From NCBI GenBank assembly GCA_026400425.1, contig JAPLPC010000538.1:1-5652 (forward strand): a stretch of 5,652 bases of DNA, in the 5' to 3' direction. Positions 4,931 through 5,652 of this stretch are shown here, one piece after another (within the stretch, counting starts at the first letter, position 1; every line of letters starts with the position of its first letter). The notes beneath the pieces are model-generated. The model saw only the letters and a program-made list of their open reading frames with translations, did no database searches and had not been told where the DNA came from. A program made the translations under genes and the position numbers. This DNA comes from Hyphomicrobiales bacterium (lineage in GTDB: Bacteria; Pseudomonadota; Alphaproteobacteria; Rhizobiales; Xanthobacteraceae).

Positions 4931-5652
4931 TCAACTGGCTTTGCGATGGCGCGCCGGCGACCGGCTGGCCTTCTTCGCTGGACGCTTGCGCGTGGCGTGC
5001 GGTCGCTCCGATTTGGATTCGGATTTGGCGCGCTTGCTGGCCTTGCCGCTGCTGTTGCCCGAGTCCTTGCCGCCGGCGATGCTGGCCTTCAGCGCATCCA
5101 TGAGGTTGATCACGTTGTCCGGCTTGTCTTCCTTCGCCGCGATCTTGATCGGTTTGCCGGCCGCCTTGCGCTTCACCAGCGCCTTCAATGCCGATTCGTA
5201 CTCGTCCTTGAATTTGCCGGGATCGAAATGCGAGGCCTTGCTGTCCAGAATGTGGGTCGCAAGCTCGATCATGTCCTTCGAGATCTTCGGGCTCTTGATG
5301 TCGTCGAAATAGTCGTTCTCGTCGCGCACCTCGTAGGGATAGCGCAGCGTCGTGCCGAGCAGGCCCTTCCCAAGCGGTTCGATGGCGATGACATGCTCGC
5401 GATTTGTAAGGACGATCCGCGCCAGTGCGACGCGATCTTGATCTTTCATCGCGTCGCGGATGACAGCAAACGCGTCTGCACCGGCTTTGCCGTCGGGGGC
5501 GATGTAATAGGGGTGGTTGAGATAGCGGCGATCAATTTCATCACGGGGAACGAAATTGTCGATGTCGATGGTGTGATTGCTTTCGATCTGCACGGCTTCG
5601 AGTTCGTCTTTCTCGATCTCGACATATGCACCCTTGCTGATCTCGTAGCCGC
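4931..5652 (-). CDS. ku: Ku, non-homologous end-joining DNA-end binding protein (5' truncated)
   Basis: The frame is open to the right edge, so the first part of the protein (probably 50-70 residues) lies outside; 239 complete residues are visible. The visible start GYEISKGAYVEIEKDELEAV, then the stretch around TIDIDNFVPRDEIDRRYLNH, is the conserved beta-barrel core of bacterial Ku. TNREHVIAIEPLGKGLLGTT and the helical segment ending in EYESALKALVKRKAAGKPI complete the core. After residue 165 of the visible part comes a flexible Ser/Lys/Arg-rich tail (SGKASKRAKSESKSERPHAT and onward), the kind of basic extension that in bacterial Ku modulates DNA binding and threading. Ku homodimers ring double-strand breaks and recruit the ligase LigD. 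No ligD is in the window. In rhizobia, ku genes are multi-copy and some are under general stress control. Confidence 0.95.
   Translation of the reverse strand, partial: GYEISKGAYVEIEKDELEAVQIESNHTIDIDNFVPRDEIDRRYLNHPYYIAPDGKAGADAFAVIRDAMKDQDRVALARIVLTNREHVIAIEPLGKGLLGTTLRYPYEVRDENDYFDDIKSPKISKDMIELATHILDSKASHFDPGKFKDEYESALKALVKRKAAGKPIKIAAKEDKPDNVINLMDALKASIAGGKDSGNSSGKASKRAKSESKSERPHATRKRPAKKASRSPARHRKAS

Overview
The window looks like two unrelated genomes joined inside one open reading frame. Positions 1 to about 1800 have the character of a very high-GC actinobacterium. Nearly every codon ends in G or C: by my hand count, only 16 of 418 codons in the first part of the long ORF end in A or T. 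One gene starts with GTG behind a TANNNT-type -10 box in an apparently leaderless arrangement. From about 1812 to the right end the DNA is a more moderate-GC alphaproteobacterium, most like Bradyrhizobium or a relative: 13 of the next 108 codons of the same ORF end in A or T, and the later genes (OFA-type MFS transporter tail, DUF6496 protein, Ku) are of types familiar from Rhizobiales. These assignments come from composition and remembered family resemblance; no search was run.

Left part: a 5'-complete, 3'-truncated hypothetical gene runs leftward off the edge (1-348, minus). A 209-base divergent intergenic region follows, holding a CRP/GlxR-like inverted repeat and a probable promoter. Then comes a GntP-family permease gene (558 onward, plus). 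At residues of about 410-418 this permease changes without a frame break into the last ~110 residues of an oxalate/formate-type MFS transporter, which ends at 2138 before a strong intrinsic terminator. The simplest reading is a chimeric assembly joined at a short similar sequence. A real in-frame fusion is possible but much less likely.

Right part: a small hypothetical gene (2340-2636, plus) faces a two-gene minus-strand unit across a symmetrical bidirectional terminator. The unit is an 85-residue hypothetical protein (4033-3776) followed 8 bases later by a DapA-family protein (3767-2817). The DapA-like protein lacks the Schiff-base lysine and two other catalytic residues, so it probably does not catalyse the classic aldolase reaction. 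Divergent to this unit is a lysine-rich, histone-H1-like DUF6496 gene (4219-4584, plus) with a candidate EcfG general-stress promoter. A perfect 11-bp inverted repeat separates it from a second minus-strand unit: the 5'-truncated NHEJ gene ku (5652-4931), then a small predicted exported protein (4917-4672).

The most useful points are the chimeric junction, the catalytically altered DapA paralogue, and the grouping of a Ku gene with a histone-like basic protein that may be stress-controlled. I see no CRISPR array, tRNA, rRNA, IS element or clearly new multi-gene system.
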